NCBI GenBank assembly: GCA_024195265.1
Contig: JAJLRJ010000013.1
Span: forward strand, 14,120,322-14,184,321
Length of the DNA stretch: 64,000 nucleotides
Direction of reading: 5' to 3'
From: Dendrophyllia cribrosa
Taxonomy: Eukaryota; Cnidaria; Anthozoa; Scleractinia; Dendrophylliidae
Positions 36,581-46,945 of this stretch are shown here, piece by piece. Below the pieces are notes generated by a model, which did no database searches, had not been told where the DNA came from, and was given only the letters and a program-made list of their open reading frames with translations. Position numbers and translations under genes: made by a program. The stretch's first letter is position 1. Each line of letters opens with the position of its first letter.

Positions 36581-36674
36581 ATAAAGAGTTTTTTTGTTGA
36601 AAGAACATTCTTTTGAGTGCGACTTATATGTACAAAAATAATGTTTTGAAAGTTATAAAGGGCGTTCTTCATAT

Positions 36675-37030
36675 ATATATATTTGTAAAAAAGCTTTTTT
36701 TTTACAATTACATAATTGTATAAAAGCTGCTTTTTTACAAAAATAAGTATCTGTAAAAAAGCAGCTTTTTTACAATTATGTAATTGTAAAAAAACAAATT
36801 TTTATGTAAAAAAGCTGTCATTTTACAATTATATATTTTTGTAAAAAGCAGCTTTTTTACATAAAAAAGCAGTTTTTTTACAATTATATAATTATACAAT
36901 AATATAATTATATAATTTTACAATTATATAATTGTAAAAAAGCTGCCTTTTTACAATTATATATTTTTGTAAAAAAGCAGCTTTTTTACAATTATATATT
37001 TTTTGTAAAAACACAGGTCTTTTACATAAA
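36675..37030. repeat. Array of short palindromes (GTAAAAAAGCAGCTTTTTTAC type)
   Basis: Alternating short inverted units, GTAAAAAAGCAGCTTTTTTA and TTTACAATTATATAATTGTA, are tandemly joined over 350 bases. Each unit is itself a palindrome, so the whole can form many hairpins. No coding content. Confidence 0.85.
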
Positions 37031-37042
37031 AGACTGAGTATT

Positions 37043-38090
37043 AAGAGACACTCTCCCTATTCACCGGGTGAGACGTGGCGGGAGGTCGAAAATACAAACA
37101 CGCAACTATATCACCCAGAGATACCCTAATGTGTACTAGTAAATGTGAGAAACTTATTTTGTTGTGGAGTTTAATATTTTTTTAGAAAATAATTAAAAGC
37201 TCAAGATGGCCCGATTTGCCCAAAAATCACAAATTCGACCTCAAATACCGAGGGGTACAAATCGATCTCGCGCACACGCGCAAAGCAAAATATTATAATT
37301 ATTTTCAAAGCACTTTATTAGGAAGATAATTCTGAGCTGTTTGAGCTATAATACATAATTATAGCGCCTTTATTTTAATTTTGGCAGCTTTGCAAAAGTT
37401 GATAAAATTTCAGATTTTAAAAATACCGAATTATACACTGTTTTCGAATTATTAAAAACAAACTCGGTATAACTCGTAATTCCTTCAAACTTTCAAAATA
37501 GCAAGTACATGAGTTGTATTTCAGCTATGCATAAAAATTAGTTTGGTAAAATTTGATTCTGAGAAGACCGGCTGCATGTTATTTGACCTAAATTGGGCTA
37601 AGCTTACAGGCAGAAATGTAAACATTCGGTACCGACTTTTGTCCAACCAGCTATACAATCGTCCCGAAAATTATGCAATTACTCTAAAGGCTATCCAAAT
37701 TCAAAATCCCCTTGAAATTAACACTTATTATGCAGCTTACCTGGATTCTCGTAGGATTTACAGTCCTGTAATTCTTGTATTTGTTCTGTTCGAACGGGGA
37801 TTGAAGAAACATTTCCAGACCACTGTTAAAGTGTATTCTATCCCTGGCTAAATTCTCGCCTTTGACGTTCTATTTTCTTTACGTGCATTGGTAGTGACTT
37901 TTATCTGTATCTCCCCAAGCTTTATATCCGATAATTTTCTCGGTATCTCTAACTTTTGAGGGTGAAACGGGCAAATTTCTGGCCAACTTGAAAGGTCCTG
38001 CAAGGCGCCGAAATGACAACTGAAATATGATCGCAACAGTGCCTTGTCACGCAATACGCAGAGTATCATTATTGTAACGCGAGTTAAAAA
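37043..38090 (+). repeat. Left arm of ~1-kb inverted repeat pair
   Basis: A near-copy of 40745-41800 in inverse orientation, with homology from CACCGGGTGAGA to the CTTGTCACGCAATACGCAGA region and a few percent substitutions and small indels. It contains the candidate terminal exon 37525-37851. No target duplication was found at the outer edges. Confidence 0.85.
37525..37851 (+). CDS. Candidate terminal exon, unknown beta-rich domain (copy 1)
   Basis: An acceptor (TTGTATTTCAG ending at 37524) is followed in phase 0 by 108 codons to TAA at 37849-37851. The peptide is beta-rich (NVNIRYRLLSNQLYNRPENY, YYAAYLDSRRIYSPVIL, KKHFQTTVKVYSIPG), perhaps a jelly-roll or TNF-like ligand end, but I do not recognise the family. 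The inverted copy at 40973-41299 keeps the same frame and acceptor and differs by few amino acids, so the domain may be under selection or recently duplicated. Upstream exons in this arm were not found; a Penelope element lies there. Confidence 0.45.
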   Translation, partial: LCIKISLVKFDSEKTGCMLFDLNWAKLTGRNVNIRYRLLSNQLYNRPENYAITLKAIQIQNPLEINTYYAAYLDSRRIYSPVILVFVLFERGLKKHFQTTVKVYSIPG

Positions 38091-38920
38091 CACGATTTCT
38101 CTTTGAAAACATAATAAATAGAGGATAAAACGTAACCTCGTATTTTTTTCAAATATTATAACTTACTAAAAAGAAATATTTCTGATTAAAACATTCGTGT
38201 ATTTGTTTCAGCATTTTCCGCAGCCCAATCTCGAAAATGAAAAGCCGGGAAAACAAGTTTTGATAGAGTGCTTATTTTGGTTCTGTGCAGAAGAATTGGT
38301 TTGTCATAATTTGATTCCGAAAACTAAGTTCGCTTACTGAATGTCACAATTATTGGGAATGACTGTTTTGCAATTGTAATAATAATTTCTATAGTGAAGC
38401 TACGCACGCAAAAATAATTGTGTTGCGCACTCCTTCGTTTGTTGTCGCAGGTGCTGCGAATTATAGTGTAGATTTACGCACATACCTCTCAGCCTGTTGT
38501 TTTAAAAACAAAGCCCAAATTGAATTGAGATTGCACTGATAAAGTGTCAAAATTGCGATAAAAGTTGGGCACTTATAGTCATCATTGAAGGAAATAACTA
38601 GAATCAACTCGTAACTTTACTATAACTTTCAAACTATTGATGCGCGTTTTGTAAAATTACATCCTACCCTAACATAATGATGGCCAATACCACGGCGAGA
38701 TTCCTTCAAACTAATAAAGGTTTTAGACAATAAAGATTGCAATCATGTACAATAACAAGACAGATCTGTGTGTACTGCAATTCGAAAATCGGTCTGTTTT
38801 AAAGTACCTCTAAATTGATTGACAGGGCAGCGCAGCCGCTAAAAGTCCCCTCAGTGGAGTCCTCAGTTGTTGTTTACGCTTGCTAGAAGTTAGGGTTATA
38901 TTTTTGATCGAGACAGTGAA
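38091..38920. other. Sequence between inverted arm and exon, nothing recognised
   Basis: Moderately AT-rich, with no repeat recognised. The last ~80 bases precede the ATG at 38921 and may be a promoter/5' UTR. Confidence 0.35.
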
Positions 38921-39329
38921 ATGGAGAAAAGTTGTTCTTTCAAGCGGTTATATGGCGGCCAGTGCGGTAAAGATCCACGCAGCAAGAAAGACGGTGTGAT
39001 TGTTCCACTTGTGTCTTGCGAGAAGGACATCTCTAATCACATGAGCTCCCTAAATTTGATGTCCGCCGCCTCCCTCGACACTGAGGTCGAGCTTATCTTG
39101 GCAAGATCGTTGATCTTTACTTTGCCCTCAAACATCAATGACCTGGATATTTGCTCGGCCCATCGCTCTTCCTTGGGCATTGGTTGGCGAAAAGGTTCAT
39201 CGCGCTGTCGAGTACCAGTTCAGCTGTCGAACCATCTGTAAAAGTCGCGCGCCGCAGATCGCGGCATCAGCAAACAGATTTCGCAGCATATTCTCAATAT
39301 AACAGAAATATTTTTACCTGTGGGATCAG
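38921..39329 (+). pseudogene. First exon of unidentified gene, interrupted by a stop codon
   Basis: ATG at 38921 starts a frame with MEKSCSFKRLYGGQCGKDP, LDICSAHRSSLGIGWRKGSS and CRVPVQLSNH. It then meets TAA at 39239-39241, but the same frame continues as ADRGISKQISQHILNITEIF and FLPVGSG up to a good donor (GTAAGC at 39330). Cysteine/histidine spacing (CSAHRSSLGIGW) suggests a metal-binding module seen in uncharacterised cnidarian proteins (vague memory). One nonsense change in an otherwise open exon makes it a probable pseudogene, or the stop is natural and the rest is chance. Downstream exons were not identified. Confidence 0.4.
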
Positions 39330-39362
39330 GTAAGCTATGCTACACAAATTTATTTTGAAATT

Positions 39363-39945
39363 AGGGACGGACCATTATTTTTCTGGAGGGGGGGGGATAA
39401 GAAATATTGAAAAAAATGTTTGCAGGGCCTGAAAAGACAAAATAGTTGTTTGCAAACACGATATGTGTAAAACAAAATGTTTGCAGAGAAGTCAGATAAA
39501 TTATTAAAAAATATTAGTTCCAAAACTGAATATTGCTCAGTGATGATTCTTTCCATTTGGCTACACAAGACAACTCCTTCACCTTGTCTTCGCAAAAAGC
39601 AGCCAAAAAACTCTTTGTTGTGCCAGGACTTAAGGTCCGGGTTTTCATTTAAGGAATGCCGCTTGCCTTGCCATTTAACGTTGACATTCTGTCCGAGAGA
39701 TGGGCGAGTTTCAGAAGTCTGTCATCTTCCTGACGATATCACCATCAAAACTGATGGGTCAATAACTGTTTACAAGCTAGTTATTTGGAGTAACCTATGG
39801 CGATGGGAATCATTTTAAATCAGCAATGTGCCTGCCTTCACCACTGGTACCACAGCTAGGCCGGGTGGTACGAGTATGATGGCCTGTGGGAACAACGTCA
39901 AAAGAGGATCTTCCCCGCCCTCCAGAAAAATAATGGTCCGTCCCT
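39363..39945. mobile_element. hAT-like MITE (583 bp)
   Basis: The ends AGGGACGGACCATTATTTTT and its inverse (AAAAATAATGGTCCGTCCCT) plus CTGGAGGG/CCCTCC form about 28-bp TIRs. There is no transposase. The hAT assignment is by the look of the ends only. Confidence 0.7.
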
Positions 39946-40744
39946 TGGAGGTTTCATTCTATTTATAGTGGTCGCTTTCTTAAACTGAGACATTTCTTTC
40001 ATGTCAATAGGAATTTGCAGTGAATGAAGATCAACTCTGTATGAACGAACGAAAACCGCGCGCCAAGACCCGAAGACTTCTGACATCACCGAGGGTGTTC
40101 GTAATATTTCCCTGGTATGTATTACGCAAGACAAGGCGCGCAGCAGGGAAGGGATAAGATAGATGTTAAATTGGCTTCCTACCCGACGCCCGCCGGGGGA
40201 CTTGTCTCTAGTTTCCGCTGACCGCGACGCCCTGGGTACCAAAATGGGCAGTCAAAGTCTCTAACGCGATACGCGCAGTAAATTTGTATTACTTTTTATA
40301 AACATTTTGAACATACATTTATAGGCTGGGTTTTGAAACATTCTCAAACGTTTTTGCCCATGTCATGTTATTTTCGGGGGACTGGGTAGGAGCGACGCTG
40401 AGCCCCTCCTCAACTGGATCCACCAGCTCATATGATATTGAAGTATACAAAACTAGTTTGCACGTAAGTGGTTATAAGTAAATATCACTTAAAACAAAGT
40501 AGCCGTTTGCGGAGCCATAGAGTTGTAGACGTTTTGTTTTCTCAAGTTCTCCAAACTAGTGTCGGTTGTAATGAACCGTTTTGATTCATTTGCTGGATAG
40601 TTTCTGTGTATGTTAAAATAGTCTGGCATTTAACCCTTATCAAAGCGGCGGTTGTGCAAAATAAAGACACTGGTGAATAAAAATTATGCGTCATAAAATT
40701 CCCCAACCACCTCCCCACTTACTCCTAGTGAGGAGTAAGTCTTG
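39946..40744. other. Unassigned sequence, nothing recognised
   Basis: No coding frame with splice sites and no repeat was recognised between the MITE and the right inverted arm. Confidence 0.3.
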
Positions 40745-41800
40745 CGTTACAATATAATGAGTCTGCATATTGCGTGACAGGGCACTGTTGCGATCATATT
40801 TCAGTTGTCGTTTCGGCGCCTTGCAGGACCTTTCAAGTTGGCCAGAAATTTGCCCGTTTCACCCTCAAAAGTTAGAGATACCGAGAAAATTATCAGATAC
40901 AAAGCTTAGGGAGATACATATAAAAGTCACTATCAATGCACGTAAAGAAAATAGGACGTCAAAGGCGAGAATTTAGCCAGGGATGGAATACACTTCAACA
41001 GTGGTCTGGAAATGTTTCTTCAATCCCCGTTCGAACAGAACAAATACAAGAATTACAGGACTGTAAATCCTACGAGAATCCAGGTAAGCTGCATAATGAG
41101 TGTTAATTTCAAGGGGATTTTGAATTTGGATAGCTTTTAGAGCAACTGCATCGTTTTCGGGACGATTGTATAGCTGGTTAGACAAAAGTCGGTACCGAAT
41201 GTTTACATTTCTGCCTGTAAGCTTAGCCCAATTTAGGTCAAATAACATGCAGCCGGTCTCCTCAGAATCAAATTTTACCAAACAAATTTTTATGCACAGC
41301 TGAAATATAACTCATGTACTTGCTATTTTGAAAGTTTGAAGGAATTACGAGTTATACCGAGTGTGTTTTTAATAATTCGAAAACAGTGTATAATTCGGTA
41401 TTTTTAAAATCTGAAATTTTATCAACTTTTGCAAAGCCGCCAAAAATAAAATAAAAGCGCTTTATGTTTCTATTATAGCTCAAACAGCTCAGAATTATCA
41501 TCTAAATCAAGTGATTTGAAAATAATTATAATATTTTGCTTTGCGCGTGTGCGCGAGATCGATTTGAACCTCTCGGTATTTGAGGTCGGATTTGTGATTT
41601 TTGGGCAAATCCGGCCGTCTTGAGCTTTTCATTATTTTCTAAAAATATATTTAACTCCACAACAAAATAAGTTTCTCACATTTACTAGGACACATAAGGG
41701 TATCTCTGGGTGAAATATTTGGGTGCTTGATATTTCGACCTCCCGCCAGGTTTTTCCGATCTCACCCGGTCGGTAGAGAAAGTCGCTCTTAAAACCTTTC
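40745..41800 (-). repeat. Right arm of ~1-kb inverted repeat pair
   Basis: The inverse near-copy of 37043-38090. Between the arms lie 2.65 kb with the interrupted exon at 38921 and a MITE. The pair could be long TIRs of a large transposon or an inverted duplication of a host gene end. Confidence 0.85.
40973..41299 (-). CDS. Candidate terminal exon, unknown beta-rich domain (copy 2)
   Basis: The inverted copy of 37525-37851, with the same acceptor (ATTTCAG), phase 0, 108 codons and stop. About seven amino-acid differences separate the copies (including K/E, Y/D, I/V, T/A, Y/H), and no frame-breaking change has occurred in either. The family is not recognised. No upstream exons were identified to its right. 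Confidence 0.45.
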   Translation of the reverse strand: MCIKICLVKFDSEETGCMLFDLNWAKLTGRNVNIRYRLLSNQLYNRPENDAVALKAIQIQNPLEINTHYAAYLDSRRIYSPVILVFVLFERGLKKHFQTTVEVYSIPG

Positions 41801-42877
41801 AAATGCCGCGTGCAAGGGACTAGAGGTCAAGTCTGTCTTTAGCTTCCTGTGGTTTTTGCTCTTGTAGAGTTTAAACTCTTTTAGCGTCCGTTTTCGCATT
41901 GCAGTTAGTGTGTTGCTTTGGCCATTATCGGCATGTTGGATTTTATGTAAGAAAGATTTTAACCTCTAGTATTTCCCTCAGAAATAACAGGATCTGTATT
42001 TGTCGCACACCGGAAACGGCCGTGAACACGTTATTTTTGTCATGCTTGGCTTCGTTGCAGGATTTTGTCACGAAAATTGATCTGTCAGCCAAGCTTAGCA
42101 GGGAGAGTTGTAGGTTAAAAAGAAAGCTATTCAAATTGTAGAAAGTTGAAGTTTGTCTCAGTCAAAGCAGCGATTTTATCATCCATTCGTATTTTCCGCA
42201 ACATTCTCATTGCCGCTTCATCGCTAGACTCTATATCGAGTTTCAGTTTCCCAGCCATCACCCACTTTAAGTTTTAATTTCTTTTCCGGTAGCTTCAATG
42301 TTCAAACTTTTAATTATGCGAACACTCTACTCTAAATTTGCATGAAAAATTAGCACCTCAGAAAACTTAACAAAACAGCCAATTACATGTGCGTGCTAAA
42401 ACAATAAACCCCCACTTTGATTAAGTTTAAATAAATTTAATAATAACAAATCGCATTAAGGTAACATCAAATCATTATGTCAACAAAAGCTGTTTTATTT
42501 AGAACAACTCAAATCCATGTACTCCACAAATGATAAGGCTGAATCAAGAACAAAATATTAAAATGAAATTACTTTACGGACGTAGCGCGAATTCACTATG
42601 AGGCCGTATTGTAGGCCTAAAGCTTTGTTGGCTTTTTTTCGGAAGCAAAGGTTTCCTCTTAACCGATTTTACGTTTGGTTCATCTCTGTGTAAGTAAATA
42701 CACTTTGTTTTATCGTTTGAATAATGTCTTTATTTAACTGATCAATTATTTCCTCCGCAGTAATAAACTTTAGAACTCGGACGGGGATTGTAAAGATTTC
42801 GGGAACTGATATATTTCTATAACGCCACGTTTAATATCCAAGAAATTTATTATTCGAGGCTGTTTTTGCAAATCCAC
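41801..42877. other. Unassigned sequence, nothing recognised
   Basis: No convincing coding frame, tRNA or repeat was seen. The longest open frames (about 80 codons near 41899 and 41943) overlap on opposite strands and have no splice or family support. Confidence 0.35.
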
Positions 42878-42950
42878 CACCACAATTCTCCGCCATCACC
42901 ATCGCCACCACCACCATCGCCACCACCACCATCGCCACCACCACCACTTC
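42878..42950. repeat. CACCACCATCGC minisatellite
   Basis: About five units of CACCACCATCGC (12 bases, with CCA/TCG variants), ending in CTTCTACTTCTAATTC. Confidence 0.85.
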
Positions 42951-42984
42951 TACTTCTAATTCTAACTCTAATTTAAGTGTAGCT

Positions 42985-43560
42985 TGTGAAGCTAATTTCT
43001 TCGAGTAAAATAACATATAACAATGCAAAAAATAAAATTTACAAAAAATAAATATTTACACTGTATACATAATTTTCTATGCTAATTGAAACTAATACAT
43101 TGTTTGATCACATTTTTAAATTCAAGAAGTATAAAAGAGGACCGAATATTGTCAGGGAGCGAATTTCATAAGTTAGTGGCTTGGGGAGGGAAAGAATATG
43201 ATTGCCACTTAGGTTGTAGTTGACAGAACGAAAAGTTAACATATCTTTCATGTACTTCGGAAAGTAGTTAAAATAGGTTTTTGCAAAGTAAAATAAGGAT
43301 ACACTGAGTCTATCATAGAGAGAAAGTTAACTGAGTTTATAGGATAAATCTCAATATTCGCTTGTTTAAAACTTCCAGTTTGTCAGAATTGCGGGAACCA
43401 CAAAAATGCCATACCACCAGACCAATAATAACTCTAAAAGTGTGGTAGAGTAAAAGCCCAGTAAAGTTTAAGAATTGTGTCCTTTGAAATTAATTTACGA
43501 AATCTTATTAAAACATTAAACTGATTATTTATCTTTTTACGTTTGAACGTTATCTTCAAT
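42985..43560 (-). pseudogene. LINE ORF2 C-terminal relic
   Basis: On the - strand, short pieces in shifting frames follow the C-terminal pattern of CR1/L2-like LINEs: TILKLYWAFILPHF, then a WHFCGSRNSDKLE-like stretch (43380-43420), then MLTFRSVNYNLSGNHILSLP and EIRSLTIFGPLLYFLNL near 43120. Multiple frameshifts make it a dead fragment. The 5' portion with the RT core is absent. Confidence 0.5.
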
Positions 43561-44579
43561 AGTACATCCATAATCCATATTTTGAATGGTTTGACAAGCC
43601 ATTCATGGATTCCGAAGCGTTATGTAGAGTTATGTCCAATAACCGTACGCCGAGAATTGGCGACAGTCCTACTGATTACTGAAATGACTACGGCAAAAGC
43701 TCAGCCAGTTTAAATAATTATCAACAACGTAGCAACATACAGCAATAATAAACAATCGTTAGACTAAAATAGTGAAACATGTATTCAAATGGACAGAGTA
43801 GGATTATTCCGTCGCTTTTTGTCTACTAGAAAATATGCAATAAAAAGTTTACCTTTGTTAGTTAGTAGATGTTACCAAATGGAGAAGTGTACTCAACGAA
43901 ATGCACAAGCAATCTAACTTATCTCAAGTCATCCTCTTGCTTAAGGCAAATAGCATTACGAATTGCACTTTGGACTTTCCAAACCGCGTCTTACAATGAC
44001 TAGAGTCATTAAAAGATGAGATTTGATAAATGAACACCGCAATTAGTATATTTTAGTAATAAATAGAGCAGAAGTTTCGTTTGAGGCCGAAGGCCGGACG
44101 TTTGACGTCCGGTCGTTTGACATGTAAGGTCCGGTACTTTCACACAAAGAAATTATTTTCTGTGATTTTGTTTTTGTTAATCGGGCTAGCTTTGTGCCAA
44201 GCCGCCCGATTTATAAAATGCAAGTGATGCTTGGGTCACTTTTTTTATAGGCGATAAAATGTCAGTGTCAGGGATGCTTATTACTCGAATTATCTGTCAC
44301 CAACCGCAGCAAAAGGGGTTTTGATATTAATACGATAAGAAAATCCACAAGCACTACCACAGTACTGTCAGTCCCAGCGAAACGAGGGAGCAAGAGATGG
44401 TTTCAATTTGTGTGTTTTCTTAGGCTGTATTTCATTAATTTGAAAACCAATGGATTTTAAATGCCAATGCCGCCGGATTGTAATGGTTAGCAAACGCTCT
44501 AGGAACATGACGCTTGTGTTTGTTGCATTCTAGGTTATTCTAGAGTTCTTCCGGATAGTGCAAGATACATTGTAATATT
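43561..44579. other. Unassigned sequence, nothing recognised
   Basis: No gene or repeat recognised apart from a short GGCCGAAGGCCGGACGTTTG palindrome-rich patch near 44090-44120. Confidence 0.35.
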
Positions 44580-45384
44580 AGGGCCGTTTATACGAGAGAA
44601 AATAGTCCGCGGATAAATAATCCGCGGACTATTAAGCCGCGAACTGACCCGTATAAACGGTACAAAATGGACTGTTCGCGGCTTAATCCCTCCGCGGCTT
44701 AAATAGTCCGCGGACTATTTGAGCCGCGGGTTTTGAGCGCGGCTTAAATAAGCTGCGGACTATTTTAGCCGCGAACTTGCTCGTATAAACGGGGATAAGC
44801 CGCGAACACTCACTGCGCAGGCGTAAGGTTTGCTTGCGCTCGCGTCACTCTCGCGTGAGCACCGGCCTTTTTTAGCGCTTGTAAAAATGGCCTCTGCGAC
44901 TAGTTCTGCTGTGGAAAAGTCTGAAAGTAAGAAGAAATCTTCCAGGAATACGTGGTCTTGTTCCGAAGAGAAGGAACTCTTACAAATTTGCAAAGAGACG
45001 AAACGTTCGGGTTTTCCTGGCGTATCTTTTTTTTTTCCTTTGAAATTTTTTATGATTTTTTTAGCCAGATACACTTTCATTGCAAGTGGCAACTTGAATT
45101 TTATCATAGCAAGGTACATTTGTTTTTTTTCCGCGACAAAGCCAAGCGCTTTGTTTTTTTGCTTACCCGCGCCATTTTGGACCGGAAGTCTACACGCCAT
45201 ATAGTCATGACAACCAGCGCGGAAACGAGGCTGGAAATAGTCCGCGGATTAATAAGCCGCGAACCCATTTATACGAGCAGTTCGCGTCTTATTTAGCCAC
45301 GCTCGTATAAACGGGTCAGTTCGCGGCTTAAATAGTCCGCGAATTATTTATCCGCGGACTATTTTCTCTCGTATAAACGGCCCT
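44580..45384. mobile_element. Harbinger-like nonautonomous element (805 bp)
   Basis: The ends AGGGCCGTTTATACGAGAGA and the inverse (TCTCTCGTATAAACGGCCCT) are flanked by ATT (44577-44579 and 45385-45387). Repeated inner palindromes with CCGCGGACTATT occur near both ends. A 3-bp duplication and a Myb/SANT-like exon inside (44887 on) fit PIF/Harbinger. The alternative is a TA duplication with ends shifted by one base. Confidence 0.65.
44887..45021 (+). CDS. Possible Myb/SANT-like exon remnant in Harbinger-like element
   Basis: ATG in AAAAATGG context opens MASATSSAVEKSESKKKSSR and NTWSCSEEKELLQICKETKR, then a possible donor GTATCT at 45022. A tryptophan followed by S/E-E-x-x-L-L is how Myb/SANT DNA-binding proteins that accompany Harbinger transposases begin. 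Only this start is present, so it is a remnant. Low certainty. Confidence 0.35.
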
Positions 45385-45854
45385 ATTGTTGACTTAGGTT
45401 CCGAATGGACATTTCATGATTGGTACATGATATAACCAGATATAACTAAGGCTCATTACCAGTTGGCACCGAGAGATCGACCTCGTGCTCGCGGAAGCCA
45501 TGTTTGTTTTGAGTTCACAGTGTTCAGTTAGTTGGTCGCAAAACAGTCAACAGGTATCAACACTCTTCACTTCAAGCGACGTATTAAACTACAACATGGT
45601 GATCCCGACGCGTAAACGAAGCCTCTGAGAGAATTCAACTCTTTTTCAGCTACACGAGCGAGGGTATTAAAATGGACATCAGCACCGATTTCTTCGACCA
45701 GATCACCTTCACAGTGTTCTGTACGAGAGACTCTCTGTAAGACTCTTCAGGAAAAAAAGCTTCTACAGACTCTCTACAGCCATTTGTAACCGTGAATAGT
45801 TTTGACTGTCTTCTGCAAGTCCAGGCAAGTGGTCGTTGACAAATTTGCCAAGTT

Positions 45855-46560
45855 GTGACATTGTATGCAGTTTTAAAGGCACTTTTGATCTTAATTGTCA
45901 ACTTGGCTGAGACCAATTATGTTTCGCAATTCAAGATGTGGAGGAAGAAGGTGGAGAGGATCCTAGTCGGACCTTTAGCGGCCCGTTCAGACCGAGTAAA
46001 GCTCAACCATGTGTACATCTGGGACGGTGCTCACGCTGAATCATGGATCTATTTCGTCAAGCTGAATTTTACAGGCAACACTCAGTTTCTCATTTTAGAT
46101 AAGCTCATACATGGGTGTACAAACAAACAGTGCAAATGCAAACTGATGGCAAAAGGGAAAGACGTGTCTGGAAAGACTGTTTAGAAGTCTTGCGAAGATT
46201 CGAAGCCGTGGAAGTCACTATGAAAAAGCTAGAAGACAACGGTGACGCCTATGTCAATTCCTCATACACGCAAGACCCATCCAAGAAGTCACAAAAGAAA
46301 TGAGTCCAAGAAAAAGCACCTCAAGCCAAAGTCAAAACCATACAACAAGAAGTCAGATAAAAATAAATCCTGTATCTGCTGCAAGGGAGACATCTATTCT
46401 CGCGAAAAGTGCCCCGCCAAGGATGCAACGTGTAAATTCTGTGGCAAGGAAGAACACTTCGAGCGAGCCTGCAAGAAATCTAAGCGCCAACATACCGTGG
46501 AAGTCACATCGACCAGGACAGCAGTGAATGTGATGATGACTTCGATTACAGTGCTGTTTA
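45855..46560 (+). pseudogene. gag region of outer gypsy element
   Basis: Fragments in two frames. 45930-46180 encodes a capsid-like piece (FKMWRKKVERILVG, NTQFLILDKLIHGC). Then 46242-46560 encodes two cysteine knuckles (CICCKGDIYSREKC and CKFCGKEEHFERAC) that would bind RNA. Frameshifts lie near 46180. Confidence 0.55.
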
Positions 46561-46599
46561 AATCCATGCCATAGACAACCGCAAGTCACGTGGGGTATT

Positions 46600-46722
46600 T
46601 GCTCCAGTTGTGTTTCACCCAAAAGGTGAAAAGTGTTTATCCGGTGAGGTCTCAGGTAAGGTTGACACTGGTGCCATGGTATCCTGCATGCCAACCTCCA
46701 TGCTTCAACAGATCGGGCTATC
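46600..46722 (+). pseudogene. Protease region of outer gypsy element, first half
   Basis: Encodes SGKVDTGAMVSCM with the DTG aspartic protease site. The frame is cut by the younger gypsy element within CTATC and resumes at 51341 (KKDLKPTNAVIRGMSG). Confidence 0.65.
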
Positions 46723-46818
46723 TGTTATGCAAACTACGACAGGACTCCGTAGTTCCAGTAAGCACATGCTCATTTTAATTAACATAAATTAGCATACATT
46801 AGCATAACTCTCATAACA
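46723..46818 (-). repeat. 3' LTR of the young gypsy element
   Basis: 96 bp, TG...CA ends, no difference from 51240-51335 seen. Confidence 0.93.
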
Positions 46819-46945
46819 TCTCCTTTCCAAGTAACTGGTAAACTGAACATTGAATCAGATAGAAATAAACATTGTTCCTTAAACAAACTCAAAGTTCAAA
46901 ATGACTGAAGTCATTGAGATCCTCTAATATCAATGTCTTTCAATG

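Larger units (their letters stand above)
34246..36600 (+). mobile_element. Penelope-like retroelement, 5' truncated and interrupted
   Basis: The + strand carries in order: reverse-transcriptase palm start (ILVTLDVSSLYT, to 34345), KGTAMGTRAAPNFANVYMG (34727-34782), FIDDIFLIWKGN (35152 on), the RT tail and thumb region (35385-35820), a cysteine-rich linker (CGPCNKPKCSWC) and a GIY-YIG nuclease (35893-36264). This order defines Penelope-like elements, which use the GIY-YIG domain for target cutting. Two LINE tail insertions split the RT, and at least two frameshifts (near 35388 and 35820) are present, so it is dead. The 3' part carries a hammerhead-like motif and a short direct repeat (36291-36334 and 36629-36671), as expected of Penelope terminal repeats. 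Confidence 0.85.

Noticed and set aside
39477..39818. 113-codon + frame inside the hAT-like MITE
   Set aside because: It overlaps a nonautonomous element and has no motif; a chance frame is likelier, though a captured exon cannot be excluded.
41899..42141. 80-codon + frame (and a 63-codon frame opposite)
   Set aside because: Overlapping opposite-strand frames without splice, start-context or family support.
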